A DNA stretch of 64,000 bases. Origin: Henriciella barbarensis. GTDB taxonomy: Bacteria > Pseudomonadota > Alphaproteobacteria > Caulobacterales > Hyphomonadaceae. Position 1 is the stretch's first letter. The number at the start of each line of letters is the position of its first letter. Location: the NCBI RefSeq assembly GCF_003576345.1, contig NZ_QWGB01000005.1:496001-560000 (forward strand), read 5' to 3'. The translations under genes were made by a program, and so were the position numbers. Of the stretch, positions 52,572 to 62,286 are shown in pieces. The notes under the pieces were generated by a model that did not search any database, was not told the origin of the DNA, and worked only from the letters and a program-made list of their open reading frames with translations.

Positions 52572-53360
52572 TCAAGCCGCCCATCCATAGTGCAGCGCGG
52601 CAATGCCACCTGAGAAGTTGGTGACGGACACGGCCGAGAAACCGGCTGTGTCCAGTTCTTTTCTGAACTCGTCCTGCTTTGGAAAACGCCGGATGGACTC
52701 CACCAGGTACTGGTAGGACTCCCGATCTGAGGCGACAATTTCGCCGAGCTTTGGAATGACGCTGAAACTGTAGGCATCATACATTTTCTGAAGCGACGGC
52801 GCTGTCATGTGGCTGAACTCAAGCACGGCTAGGCGCCCGCCTGGCTTCAGGACCCTGCGAAACTCGGACAGCGCTGCGGCCCGGTCGGCAACATTACGGA
52901 TCCCGAAAGCGATGGTCAGCGCGTCGAAACTGCGGGCCTCGAATGGTAGCGCCTGCGCATCGCCGCAGACCCAGTCCATACGATGTTGATAGGCCTCCAT
53001 ATCCCGGCGCGCGCGGCCTGCATTCAGCATCGCCTCGTTGATGTCACAGACGATAGCGCTGGCTTCAGCTTCGCGATGACGCCGGCGACCGGCCTTGTCA
53101 GCGCGATCAATGAACGCCTTGGCAAGATCGCCAGTGCCGCCCGCCACATCGAGCAGTTTCTCACCCGGTTGCGGGTTTAGCTTGGCAATCGTGTCATGTT
53201 TCCAGAGCCGGTGAACGCCCGCTGACATGAGGTCATTCATCACGTCGTAACGGTCTGCAACGGACGCGAAAACGCCTTTCACGCGCGAGACTTTTTCCTC
53301 GGGCGAGACCTCTTCAAAGCCGAAGCTGACCGTCTTGTCTGTCTTCAAATCATCTGTCAT
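52572..53360 (-). CDS. ubiE: Ubiquinone/menaquinone methyltransferase UbiE
   Basis: SAM-dependent C-methyltransferase of ubiquinone synthesis. The 262 residues include KVFASVADRYDVMND-like sequence (VKGVFASVADRYDVMNDLMS), the SAM loop LLDVAGGTGDLA and GIRNV with ALSEFRRVLKPGGRL. A His/Arg-rich insertion (DKAGRRRHREAEASAI) near residue 100 is common in alphaproteobacterial UbiE. The start at 53360 is chosen by homology. Divergent from mutM. Confidence 0.96.
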   Translation of the reverse strand: MTDDLKTDKTVSFGFEEVSPEEKVSRVKGVFASVADRYDVMNDLMSAGVHRLWKHDTIAKLNPQPGEKLLDVAGGTGDLAKAFIDRADKAGRRRHREAEASAIVCDINEAMLNAGRARRDMEAYQHRMDWVCGDAQALPFEARSFDALTIAFGIRNVADRAAALSEFRRVLKPGGRLAVLEFSHMTAPSLQKMYDAYSFSVIPKLGEIVASDRESYQYLVESIRRFPKQDEFRKELDTAGFSAVSVTNFSGGIAALHYGWAA

Positions 53361-53409
53361 GCGCGGCGACCATAGTTGCAGCATCCCTGAAACGCTATAT
53401 CGGCTTTCC

Positions 53410-54258
53410 ATGCCTGAATTGCCCGAAGTAGAGACAGTTCGCCGCGGCCTTGCCCCTGTCATGGACGGCAAGCGCATCGTGGCGTCAGAACTGCGCCGCC
53501 CTGACTTGCGCTTCCCGTTTGCGAGCGACTTTGTCGAGCGAACACAGGGCAACCGGATCGAGCGGCTGGGACGGCGCGCCAAATACCTGGTGGCAGAGCT
53601 GGAGACAGGCGACGCCCTTATCATGCACCTCGGCATGACCGGCCGTTTCACGATTACGGGCGCTGGCCGCCCTGGCAGCTTTCATCACGAGATCACGCCC
53701 GACTCCAAACACGACCATGTCGTCTTCCAGATGGAGGGAGGCGAGACGGTCACATATAATGACCCGCGCCGCTTCGGCTTCATGGAGCTCTGGCCGCTCT
53801 CGCAGCTCGACGTCTATCCGCGCCTTGCGGGCTTCGGGCCTGAGCCGTTGTCGAACAGCTTCTCCCATGCCTGGCTGAGCGAGGCGTTTAAAAACAAGTC
53901 CGGGCCAATCAAGTCCGTTCTTCTCGACCAACGAGTGATCGCTGGGCTTGGGAATATCTATGTCTGCGAGGCGCTCTGGCGGGCCGGCATCAGCCCTCGC
54001 CGCAAGGCGTCGACCGTCTCGGGCGTGCGTGCCGGGCGGCTTGCCATCGCCATCAATGATGTGATCCGCGAAGCCATCGCCGCCGGTGGGTCATCCATTT
54101 CTGACTTCAAGGCGGCCAGTGGCGAACTTGGCTATTTCCAGCACACTTTCGCCGTCTATGATCGTGAGGGCGAGCCCTGCAAGAACTGCAACGCCCCGAT
54201 CAGACGTATCGTCCAGTCGGGGCGCTCAAGCTTCTATTGCGGCAACTGCCAGCGCTAG
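53410..54258 (+). CDS. mutM: Formamidopyrimidine-DNA glycosylase
   Basis: Base-excision enzyme for oxidised purines. The 282 residues begin MPELPEVETVRRGL, where Pro2 and Glu3 are catalytic, contain the helix-two-turn-helix region (LDQRVIAGLGNIYVCEALWR) and end in a zinc finger with CKNC and CGNC pairs. The start at 53410 is fixed by Pro2. Divergent from ubiE with 49 nt between. Confidence 0.97.
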   Translation: MPELPEVETVRRGLAPVMDGKRIVASELRRPDLRFPFASDFVERTQGNRIERLGRRAKYLVAELETGDALIMHLGMTGRFTITGAGRPGSFHHEITPDSKHDHVVFQMEGGETVTYNDPRRFGFMELWPLSQLDVYPRLAGFGPEPLSNSFSHAWLSEAFKNKSGPIKSVLLDQRVIAGLGNIYVCEALWRAGISPRRKASTVSGVRAGRLAIAINDVIREAIAAGGSSISDFKAASGELGYFQHTFAVYDREGEPCKNCNAPIRRIVQSGRSSFYCGNCQR

Positions 54259-54267
54259 GCGCGGCGC

Positions 54268-55401
54268 CTAACCAAGGGCGAGTTCGTAGATCTTTTCATA
54301 GTCGGCTTGGGTCGCCGTCTTGGCATTGCCGCGGTGAGCGAGATCAGCCAGCGCATACTCAACAACACCCGGACCGTCGGAGGCGTCGAGGCCGATTTCC
54401 TTCAGCGTCGACGGGATGCCGATATCCTCGTTCAGCTTCTCGATGGCTTCGGCAAGGTCAGCGCCCGGCTTGAGCCCCATCGCAAAGCGCAGGCGCTCAT
54501 ACTTGCCGTCGGCAGAACCATCATTGAATCGCAGCAGGTGCGGCAGGAAGATCGCGTTAAGCGTGCCGTGATGAAGCTTTTTGTCATGCAGGCGACCAGC
54601 CGCGTGGCTAAGTGCATGCACCGAACCAAGGCCCTTCACGAAGGCGAGCGCGCCCTCGTAGGACGCCATCATCATGTGCCAGCGCGCTTCCTTGTCGGAG
54701 CCATCCTGCACGGCGCGGCGCAGCCAGCCATCACCGACTGCGCGCGTCAGACCATCATAGCCGATACCTTCGGCTGGCGGGTTGGACGCCGGCACCAGAA
54801 TGGCCTCGATGCAGTGGGTCACCGCGTCCATACCTGTTGCTGCCGTCATCATCTTAGGCAGTCCGAGCGTCAGGTCCGGGTCACAGATCGCAACTGGCGG
54901 AATGAGGTTTGGCGACGCAAAGGTTTCCTTGCGGCCATTGTTCAGCGTCGTAATCATGCCGACGGAAACTTCAGACCCGGTACCAGCCGTCGTCGGAATG
55001 GCGATCAGCGGATCAAGCTTGCCGATATGTTTTGAGCCGCCGGACATCGCCGCATATTTCTCCAGCGGACCGCCATGTGCTGCCAGCAGGCCAACCGCCT
55101 TGGAGAGGTCCATGGAAGAGCCGCCACCAAGCGCGATGATGCCGTCGGCGCCCGCAGACTTGTACAGCTCGGTCACCTCGATGGCCTGGTTCTCTGTCGG
55201 ATTTGCGACCGTGTCAGCAAAGATACCGCCCGGCTCGCCGCCCAATGCGCCAAGCACCGTATCGAGCAGGCCAGCTGCCTTGATGCCGGGATCGGTGATG
55301 ATGAAAGGCTTGGAGACGCCATGGCCCTTCAGCACACCCTGAAGCTTCTGGATCGCCCCATGGTCAAAAATACAGGTGTTGAGGAATGTCATAACGGGCA
55401 T
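54268..55401 (-). CDS. Iron-containing alcohol dehydrogenase
   Basis: Group III metal-dependent NAD(P) alcohol dehydrogenase, 377 residues. It has the GGGSSMDLSKA nucleotide-binding loop, the MDAVTHCIEA and HALSHAAGRLHDKKLHHGT metal-ligand blocks and the TTAGTGSEV segment. Substrate unknown; 4-hydroxybutyrate, lactaldehyde and methanol enzymes share the fold. The start at 55401 is chosen because the longer open frame upstream is not conserved-looking. The 218-nt gap to the next gene holds no clear gene. Confidence 0.9.
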   Translation of the reverse strand: MPVMTFLNTCIFDHGAIQKLQGVLKGHGVSKPFIITDPGIKAAGLLDTVLGALGGEPGGIFADTVANPTENQAIEVTELYKSAGADGIIALGGGSSMDLSKAVGLLAAHGGPLEKYAAMSGGSKHIGKLDPLIAIPTTAGTGSEVSVGMITTLNNGRKETFASPNLIPPVAICDPDLTLGLPKMMTAATGMDAVTHCIEAILVPASNPPAEGIGYDGLTRAVGDGWLRRAVQDGSDKEARWHMMMASYEGALAFVKGLGSVHALSHAAGRLHDKKLHHGTLNAIFLPHLLRFNDGSADGKYERLRFAMGLKPGADLAEAIEKLNEDIGIPSTLKEIGLDASDGPGVVEYALADLAHRGNAKTATQADYEKIYELALG

Positions 55402-55619
55402 GGCGTTTTCTCCGAAGTTTCTTGTCCTGGTATGGTCCCGGCCACTGGTAGGACGGAGAGACGCGGTCACGCAAGCAGAAGTCTCGCGGCAATCTGCCCC
55501 TTCAGCCCTCTTTTGCGCGCCTGAGCGATGTGCCAACTGGTGCAACCTGTTGACTTGATCCCGCCTGTCGGGCCCGTTGAGAAACGAAGACGTTTGCCAT
55601 CCGAGGATACGACCCCGAC

Positions 55620-57476
55620 GTGACCGACCCCATCCTATCCGTCCGCGACCTGAAAATCGATTTCGACACGCCCGATGGCACTGTCCATGCCGTGAAGGGC
55701 ACAAGCTTCGATGTAGCGCCCGGCGAATGCCTCGGCATTGTGGGTGAGTCCGGCTCGGGTAAGAGCCAGTCTGCCCTCGCCGCTATGGGCCTGATCGCTG
55801 AGAACGGGGATGTGACAGGCTCCATCAACTTCCAGGGTACGGAGATGGTCGGCGCGAAGACAAAGACGCTGCGCAAGATCCGCGGCGCGCAGATGTCGAT
55901 GATCTTCCAGGACCCGCTCACATCACTTACCCCCCACCTAACCGTCGGGGCGCAGATGCGCGAAGTCCTGGCCCTGCACATGAACATGAAGGGTGAGGAG
56001 GCCACAAAGCGCTGCGTCGACTGGCTGGAACAGGTCCGTATTCCGGAAGCCCGCCGCCGCCTCGACCAGTTCCCGCATGAGCTCTCTGGCGGCATGCGAC
56101 AGCGCGTCATGGTCGCCATCGCCATGTTGTGTAATCCAAAGCTTCTGCTGGCAGATGAGCCGACGACAGCGCTTGATGTCACTGTGCAGGCGCAGGTTCT
56201 CGACCTGATGTACGACCTCAAGAAAGACACCGGCACCGGCATCGTTCTCATCACGCACGATATGGGCGTTGTTGCCCGCATGTGTGACCGCGTCATCGTC
56301 ATGCGCCATGGCGAGATCGTGGAGACGGGGACCAGCGACGACATCTTTTACAAACCGCAGCACGAATACACGAAAATGCTGCTCAACGCTGTGCCACGCA
56401 TCGACCAACCGAACCGCGAAGGCCGCCCACAACTTGGTGAGCCACCTGCCCAGAGCCAAGAACCGATCGTGAAGGCGCGCGATGTGAAGGTTCAGTTCCC
56501 GGTCAATGTCGGCGGTGGTCTTTTCGGCAAGACCAAGATGTTGAAAGCCGTCGATGGGGTTTCTTTCGACCTTCGAGCCGGCGAAACACTTGGCGTGGTC
56601 GGCGAGTCCGGCTGCGGCAAGTCTACGCTTGCGCGCGCTGTGCTGAAGCTGGTGCCGCAATCTGCCGGCACTGTCGCCTGGATGGGCCGCGACATCAGCC
56701 AGGCCGGGCGCAAGGAAATGAACGCCCTGCGCGAAGACCTGCAGATCGTCTTCCAGGACCCGCTGGCGTCACTCGATCCGCGCATGACGATCGGCCAGTC
56801 CATCGCCGAGCCGCTCACCGTCCACAAGCCGCACATGTCGAAGGCAGAGCGCGAAAAGATGGTTCGGGAGTTCCTGCCCCGCGTCGATCTCGACCCCCAC
56901 CTCATCAACCGCTACCCGCATGAGCTTTCAGGCGGCCAGAACCAGCGCGTCGGCATCGCTCGCGCCATGATCCTTCGACCCAAGCTTCTGATCTGCGACG
57001 AGGCTGTCTCCGCACTCGACGTGTCGGTCCAGGCCCAGGTCGTCGACCTCCTGATCGATCTTCAGAAAGAGTTCGGCCTGGCCATGATCTTCATCAGCCA
57101 TGACCTGTCGGTCGTGCGCGAGATCAGCCACCGCGTCATGGTGCTCTATCTCGGCAAGGTGGTCGAGGTCGCGGGCCGCACCGCCATATACGAAGACGCC
57201 CGCCACCCATACACCAAGGCGCTCATCTCCGCTGTACCCACGCCAGATCCCGAGTTTGAACGCAGCAAGGAGCGCATCAAGCTGCGCGGCGACCTGCCCT
57301 CACCGCTCGATAGCCGTGCGCCGCTGCGCTTCATGAAATCAGTGGTGATCGACGACCCGGATGCCGACCAGTACGACCCGCAGCTAATCGAAGTTGCACC
57401 CGGCCATCTGGTGGCAGAGCATGATCCGTATCAGGGCGTCGAAGGCCTCTACGCGAAGAAAACCGAAGCGGCCTGA
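55620..57476 (+). CDS. Fused dipeptide/oligopeptide ABC transporter ATPase
   Basis: A 618-residue protein with two ATPase modules, like DppD and DppF joined. Each has Walker A (GESGSGKSQ about 42-50; GESGCGKST about 329-337), an LSGGMRQR or LSGGQNQR signature and Walker B ([24 protein letters not shown]). GTG at 55620 is the start. No permease or binding protein lies beside it in the window, so its partners must be encoded elsewhere. It ends 9 nt from the convergent c-di-GMP gene. Confidence 0.9.
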   Translation: MTDPILSVRDLKIDFDTPDGTVHAVKGTSFDVAPGECLGIVGESGSGKSQSALAAMGLIAENGDVTGSINFQGTEMVGAKTKTLRKIRGAQMSMIFQDPLTSLTPHLTVGAQMREVLALHMNMKGEEATKRCVDWLEQVRIPEARRRLDQFPHELSGGMRQRVMVAIAMLCNPKLLLADEPTTALDVTVQAQVLDLMYDLKKDTGTGIVLITHDMGVVARMCDRVIVMRHGEIVETGTSDDIFYKPQHEYTKMLLNAVPRIDQPNREGRPQLGEPPAQSQEPIVKARDVKVQFPVNVGGGLFGKTKMLKAVDGVSFDLRAGETLGVVGESGCGKSTLARAVLKLVPQSAGTVAWMGRDISQAGRKEMNALREDLQIVFQDPLASLDPRMTIGQSIAEPLTVHKPHMSKAEREKMVREFLPRVDLDPHLINRYPHELSGGQNQRVGIARAMILRPKLLICDEAVSALDVSVQAQVVDLLIDLQKEFGLAMIFISHDLSVVREISHRVMVLYLGKVVEVAGRTAIYEDARHPYTKALISAVPTPDPEFERSKERIKLRGDLPSPLDSRAPLRFMKSVVIDDPDADQYDPQLIEVAPGHLVAEHDPYQGVEGLYAKKTEAA

Positions 57477-57491
57477 GCTCCTGCCTCAGGC
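57471..57491. terminator. Hairpin spanning two convergent stop codons
   Basis: GCCTGAG (57471-57477) and CTCAGGC (57485-57491) form a perfect 7-bp stem with a 7-nt loop. Each arm contains a stop codon: the ABC ATPase TGA on the plus strand and the GGDEF-EAL gene TGA on the minus strand. No T run follows on either side, so termination is plausible but unproven. Confidence 0.4.
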
Positions 57492-59864
57492 AGCGCCGCG
57501 CGTCTTGTCCGTGATAATTTCCTCGACGGAGATTGGCATTGGAAACGGCCGGCTGATCAGGAAACCCTGAAACTCATGGCAATTGGCCTCTAGCAGCCGA
57601 AGCGCCTGCGCTTCTGTCTCCACGCCTTCTGCGACGACAGGGATGGAAAGGCTGTGGCCGAGCCGCAGGATCGCATCGACAATGGCAAAGGATTTCGGGT
57701 CGGTGTCCATCGCGAGCACAAATGACTTGTCGATCTTGATACGGTCGAACGGCAGCTGCTGCACGAACCGCATCGAGGAATAGCCCGTCCCGAAATCATC
57801 GAGGGCGATCTGCACGCCGAGCTTCTTGAACTTCTCAAGGAGGTTTGCCGCCACCTGCACATTGTGGATGATCGCCGTCTCGGTGATCTCCAGCTCAAGG
57901 CGGTGGGGCTCCAGACCGGACCGACGCAGAGCTTCGCGCACATCGCCATAAAGTTTCGGGTCCAGGAACTGGCGCGCGGAAAGGTTGACCGACACGCCGA
58001 CATGCGATTCCCAGCGGGACGCGGCTGCGCATGCCTCCTGTATGCACCAGCGGCCAATGTCGGTCACGACCATACTCTGTTCGGCGATCTCGATAAAATC
58101 ATTTGGCATGACGAGACCGTGGCCGGGGCGTTCCCACCGGATCAACGCCTCATAAGACAGGACTTTGCGCGTCTGGGCGCAGACCTTTGGCTGGTAGTGA
58201 AGCACGAATTCGCCATTCTCAACCGCACGCGACAAGGCAATTTCAACATCCCGGCGCGCTTCGAAGTGTTCGTGCAGTTCGTTGTCATAGATGCGTGCGC
58301 GGCCACGGCCGTCTGATTTAGCGGCGTAAAGCGCGCGATCAGCCGTCTTCAGCAATTCGCCAGGGTCTTCAGTGAGTTCTGTGATCCTGCTGGCGCCAGC
58401 ACTCGCGCCGCAACGGATCGAAATTTCGTCATGCTGAATTGGAAGAGACAGCGCACGTACACATTCGCTTGCGAAATCAAAGATACGGTCGGCTGGCAGG
58501 TCAGGGCCCGTCAACAGCGCGAATTCATCACCACCCAGACGCGCCGCAAGTCCGCCTTTCGGCGCCAGGGCCCTTAGTCTGTTCGCAGTTTCGATGATGA
58601 CGGTATCGCCAGCGCCGTGGCCGAACTGGTCATTCACATCCTTGAACTCATCGAGGTCAAAGAGAATGACTGCCGTATGCTCCTCGCCCCCACGTGTGAG
58701 GCTGGCGAGCAGTTCGCGTTGAAACGACTCGCGATTGGCGAGCCCGCTCAACTGGTCATTGAACGCCAGTTCGCGGATCTCCGCCTCCCGGCGAAGCCGT
58801 TCGCGAAGATCGCGAATGGAACAGATGGTTGCGCCAGTTCCATTGGCTTCTGAGTCGCTGTCGAGCTTTCTCATCCGGACCTCGACTGGGATGGAAACAC
58901 CATCCGCGCTGACGATCTCAGTCTCGCGATAACTATCAGCGCTTGTTGAGAGACTGGTCATGTTCAGGATGGGCAGGACGTCTGACCCAATCAGGTAACT
59001 GCGGTCAGCGCCAAGCATGTTTTCAGCAGCCCGGTTCACTTCGACGATCTGTCCGTTCGCATTTGCGATCAAGATGCCTTCGGACGCAGAATTTGCGAGC
59101 ATGGATATGCGGCGGGACTCGCGGTTACGCAGGCCCGAAATCGTCCGGTCAAAGCCCGCGGCCATCATCGCAAAAATGAGGATGGCGACCACCCCGAACA
59201 CGATGGCCAGAGCGAGTTCGCCTGGAGCCAGAGACCAGGAGATTTCCTCGACACCGCGGATCGGGAACACAGTCATGCCTGCCATGCCCACAAAGTGCAC
59301 CGAGGCGACTGCAAGCAGGGTAGAAACTACGCCAAGAACGTTGCGCCATTTCTTGTGCTCGCTGATCCCGACTGAGTAAGCGATCGAGAAGAAGAGGCCG
59401 CAGAGCGCAACAGCGCCTCCAACAAATGCCGCATCATACTCAAACAGCGCTGACGCTTTCAGCGAGCTCTGACCGTAGAAATGCATAATCGTCAGGGTCG
59501 CCGTCGCCATGAAGCCACTCAGCGCCCTCCTGACCGGACCCAGCGAAGTTATGAGCAGCTGCGAGGTCGCCACGAAACCCGATACAGCAACAAGGGCGGA
59601 GACAACCGTTACGACGCCGTCAAAGGCAATTTCGAATCCCGGCCGGTATCCGAGCATGGCAACGAAATGGGTTCCCCATACGCCAAGACCCGTAACCACA
59701 CCCGACGCGGCAGCCCAGAGCCGGCGTGTCGACTCTTTCTCACTCTCCATGCCGCGATGAAAAACGATCAGCGAGCAAACTGCCGCTAATGTGCAGACGA
59801 ATACCGCCATCGCGACATAGAAAAGTGCGTGATCGTCCTGAAGACAGGAAAGGACACGGTACAT
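57486..59864 (-). CDS. MHYT-PAS-GGDEF-EAL cyclic di-GMP signalling protein
   Basis: A 792-residue membrane sensor. The N-terminal MHYT region (residues about 15-235) has several spans and the motifs WGTHFVAM (63), TIMHFYG (125) and SVHFVGM (188), which are thought to bind a metal or gas. A PAS segment (about 250-345), GGDEF (GGDEF at 444-448) and EAL (YEALIRW at 571-577; DDFGTGYSS at 689-697) follow. Both catalytic motifs look intact, but no RxxD inhibition site is visible before GGDEF. It could make and degrade c-di-GMP, and so bias motility against attachment. Confidence 0.93.
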   Translation of the reverse strand: MYRVLSCLQDDHALFYVAMAVFVCTLAAVCSLIVFHRGMESEKESTRRLWAAASGVVTGLGVWGTHFVAMLGYRPGFEIAFDGVVTVVSALVAVSGFVATSQLLITSLGPVRRALSGFMATATLTIMHFYGQSSLKASALFEYDAAFVGGAVALCGLFFSIAYSVGISEHKKWRNVLGVVSTLLAVASVHFVGMAGMTVFPIRGVEEISWSLAPGELALAIVFGVVAILIFAMMAAGFDRTISGLRNRESRRISMLANSASEGILIANANGQIVEVNRAAENMLGADRSYLIGSDVLPILNMTSLSTSADSYRETEIVSADGVSIPVEVRMRKLDSDSEANGTGATICSIRDLRERLRREAEIRELAFNDQLSGLANRESFQRELLASLTRGGEEHTAVILFDLDEFKDVNDQFGHGAGDTVIIETANRLRALAPKGGLAARLGGDEFALLTGPDLPADRIFDFASECVRALSLPIQHDEISIRCGASAGASRITELTEDPGELLKTADRALYAAKSDGRGRARIYDNELHEHFEARRDVEIALSRAVENGEFVLHYQPKVCAQTRKVLSYEALIRWERPGHGLVMPNDFIEIAEQSMVVTDIGRWCIQEACAAASRWESHVGVSVNLSARQFLDPKLYGDVREALRRSGLEPHRLELEITETAIIHNVQVAANLLEKFKKLGVQIALDDFGTGYSSMRFVQQLPFDRIKIDKSFVLAMDTDPKSFAIVDAILRLGHSLSIPVVAEGVETEAQALRLLEANCHEFQGFLISRPFPMPISVEEIITDKTRGAA

Positions 59865-59979
59865 GAGGTCACCCGAATATAATCGGAGGCAGCCCTACCC
59901 AATGAGTCCTAACCGTTCGTGCATGTTCTTTATATTACTGTAAATATTGAATTTGTGCTGTTAGAGGCAGATCAATTTA

Positions 59980-60837
59980 TTAACCCGCAGCGATGGAATG
60001 AATGGCTTTCAGCTTCGCCAGCAGGGTCTCGGCCTGCGCAAGATCCAGACAGCTCGGCCCGTCGCATAGCGCCTTGTCAGGGTCTTCGTGGAATTCGAGG
60101 AATACGCCATCAGCTCCAGCAGCAATCGCCGATTGCGCGATGATGGCGACACCTTCGCGGCGGCCACCCGTTGACCCACCAGACGTACGCGGGTCTGCAC
60201 CCGGCAGCTGCACTGCATGGGTCGCATCAATCGTGACCGGCACACCCAACGCTTTCATCGCCGGAATGCCCAGCATGTCGACAACAAGGTTGTTGTAGCC
60301 AAAGCTCGACCCGCGTTCACACAGGATGGTGGGGTTGCGGGCGTCGCCCGTCACCTCGCTAATTTTGGTCACGATGTTCTTGCAATCCCATGGTGCCAGG
60401 AATTGCGCTTTCTTGACGTGCAGCCAGCCGCCACTCGCCATCACGGCCTCGGCACCTGCGACGACCAGATCGGTCTGACGGCACAGGAAAGCCGGCACCT
60501 GGATGATCTCTGCGACCTCCGCCACCGGGGCTGCCTGCTCTGGCGTGTGGTAGTCGGTTACCACTGGCACATCGAAAGCCTCTTTGACGTCGGACAGGAT
60601 GCGGAGACCCTCATCGAGCCCGGGCCCGCGATAGGATTTGATAGACGACCGGTTCGCCTTGTCGAAGCTCGCCTTGAATACGTAGGGCAGCTCCAGCCGC
60701 TCGCAGACGGTCTTCAGATGCTCGCAGATCCGCATGGCCAGATCGCGGCTCTCCAGAACATTCATGCCAGCCATGACGGTAAGAGGGTGGCCCTCGCCGA
60801 TGGTTATGCCATGACCCGGAAGGGAAAGCGTTTTCAT
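59980..60837 (-). CDS. kdsA: KDO-8-phosphate synthase
   Basis: Condenses phosphoenolpyruvate and arabinose 5-phosphate to make the KDO core of LPS. The 285 residues contain GMNVLESRDLAMRICEHL, FKASFDKANRSS and SYRGPGLDEG; the Asn in GMNVLES marks the metal-independent class. GAGGAG about 8 nt upstream of the ATG at 60837 supports the start. Divergent from ilvA. The 115 nt before the MHYT gene are AT-rich and empty. Confidence 0.96.
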   Translation of the reverse strand: MKTLSLPGHGITIGEGHPLTVMAGMNVLESRDLAMRICEHLKTVCERLELPYVFKASFDKANRSSIKSYRGPGLDEGLRILSDVKEAFDVPVVTDYHTPEQAAPVAEVAEIIQVPAFLCRQTDLVVAGAEAVMASGGWLHVKKAQFLAPWDCKNIVTKISEVTGDARNPTILCERGSSFGYNNLVVDMLGIPAMKALGVPVTIDATHAVQLPGADPRTSGGSTGGRREGVAIIAQSAIAAGADGVFLEFHEDPDKALCDGPSCLDLAQAETLLAKLKAIHSIAAG

Positions 60838-60921
60838 TCTGGCGCTCCTCACTCTGTCTGCGCTCGCGCTTAAACAAACGGGTATTTACAGGCAAGTACA
60901 CACAGCGGCTGTGCTAGCTTG

Positions 60922-60955
60922 CGCGGCTACAAACCCCTCAATAGGGTGCGCCGCG
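60922..60955 (+). promoter_or_regulatory. Leader hairpin upstream of ilvA
   Basis: CGCGGC (60922-60927) pairs with GCCGCG (60950-60955) and ACCC (60933-60936) with GGGT (60944-60947), giving a two-part stem. A perfect CACAGC-G-GCTGTG dyad precedes it at 60901-60913. Both lie in the kdsA/ilvA divergent region within 76 nt of the ilvA start. A control element is possible; I see no leader peptide. Confidence 0.3.
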
Positions 60956-60976
60956 ATTGATACTGGACATAACGCC

Positions 60977-62191
60977 ATGAGCAAGAAACTTCCGATCAGC
61001 CTCGACGATGTACGGGACGCTGCGCGTGTTCTCGAAGGACAGATCGAGCGCACGCCCATGCGCCTGTCCAAGACGCTGAGCGCCATTACAGGCGCGGAAG
61101 TATGGGTGAAGTTCGAAAACCAGCAGTTCACGGCCGCATTTAAGGAACGCGGCGCGCTCAACAAGCTTGCCCGCCTCAGCGAAGAAGAAAAGCAGGCCGG
61201 CGTAATCGCCGCGTCAGCAGGCAATCATGCGCAGGGTGTTGCCTATCACGGCCGCCGCCTTGGCATCCCCGTGACCATCGCAATGCCGACGACAACGCCA
61301 TTCAACAAGGTCCAGCACACGCGAGATTTTGGCGCGCGCGTTCTTCTGGAAGGCCAGACCTTTGATGAGGCCAAGGCCTTTGCAGAAACGGTACGCGAGC
61401 GAGAGGGCCTGACCTGGATCCATCCTTTTGATGATCCGCAGATCATGGCGGGTCAGGGCACCGCTGCCCTCGAAATGCTTGAGGATGGACCAGACTTCGA
61501 CGTGCTGGTCGTCCCGATCGGCGGCGGCGGGCTCATCTCTGGTATGGCGACCGTCGCCAAGGCTCTGAAGCCCGGCATCAGGATCATCGGCGTACAGGCC
61601 TCGATGTACCCCAGCATGCTGGCCGCGATTCAGGGGCGTGAAGCCAAGACGGGCGGCGCATCCATCGCCGAAGGCATCTCGGTAAAGACACCGGGCTATC
61701 TCACAAGGGAAGTGGTCGAGGCACTGGTCGACGAAATTCTCCTGGTCGAGGAAGCGCATATCGAGCGCGCCATCACCCTCTTTGCCGATGTTGAAAAGAC
61801 GATTGCCGAGGGCGCAGGCGCTGCTGGCCTCGCCGCCTTACTTGCTCACCCTGAAAGGTTCGCAGGCCGGAAGGTCGGCCTCATCCTGTGCGGCGGCAAC
61901 ATCGACACCCGGCTGCTGGCGTCTGTCCTGACGCGCGCGCTGGTGCGTGAAAAGCGGCTCGCCCGCATCCGTATCATCGGTGATGACCGACCGGGCCTGC
62001 TCGCGCTCGTCTCCAAGATCATCGGCGACAATGGCGCGAACATCATGGAAGTGGCGCATAACCGGATTGCTCTGGATGTGCCGGCCAAGGGGGCTGAGTT
62101 CGACATCCTGATGGAAACACGCGATGCCCAGCACACACAGGACATTATCGACGCGTTGGATCGGGCTGGCTATCCGCCCCGTTCCACTTAG
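60977..62191 (+). CDS. ilvA: Threonine ammonia-lyase (with ACT domain)
   Basis: PLP enzyme that deaminates threonine to 2-oxobutyrate, the first step to isoleucine. The 404 residues have the PLP Lys56 in TAAFKERGA, the ASAGNHAQGV loop, the glycine-rich VPIGGGGLISGM phosphate cup and a C-terminal ACT domain (about 330-404) of the short catabolic-like or ACT-regulated type. A biosynthetic or degradative role cannot be separated by sequence alone. No other ilv gene is nearby. Confidence 0.92.
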   Translation: MSKKLPISLDDVRDAARVLEGQIERTPMRLSKTLSAITGAEVWVKFENQQFTAAFKERGALNKLARLSEEEKQAGVIAASAGNHAQGVAYHGRRLGIPVTIAMPTTTPFNKVQHTRDFGARVLLEGQTFDEAKAFAETVREREGLTWIHPFDDPQIMAGQGTAALEMLEDGPDFDVLVVPIGGGGLISGMATVAKALKPGIRIIGVQASMYPSMLAAIQGREAKTGGASIAEGISVKTPGYLTREVVEALVDEILLVEEAHIERAITLFADVEKTIAEGAGAAGLAALLAHPERFAGRKVGLILCGGNIDTRLLASVLTRALVREKRLARIRIIGDDRPGLLALVSKIIGDNGANIMEVAHNRIALDVPAKGAEFDILMETRDAQHTQDIIDALDRAGYPPRST

Positions 62192-62286
62192 TCTTGCGCT
62201 CCATCAAGCCGCAGGTGACAGGCGGGCAAAGCTTGCCTAAGTTCCTCAACTCAAACAGATAAAAGCCTCTGACGGAGACTGCCCAT

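Noticed and set aside
60911-60976. Leader peptide for ilvA attenuation
   Set aside because: The in-frame upstream codons contain no run of Ile, Val or Leu and simply extend the ilvA frame.
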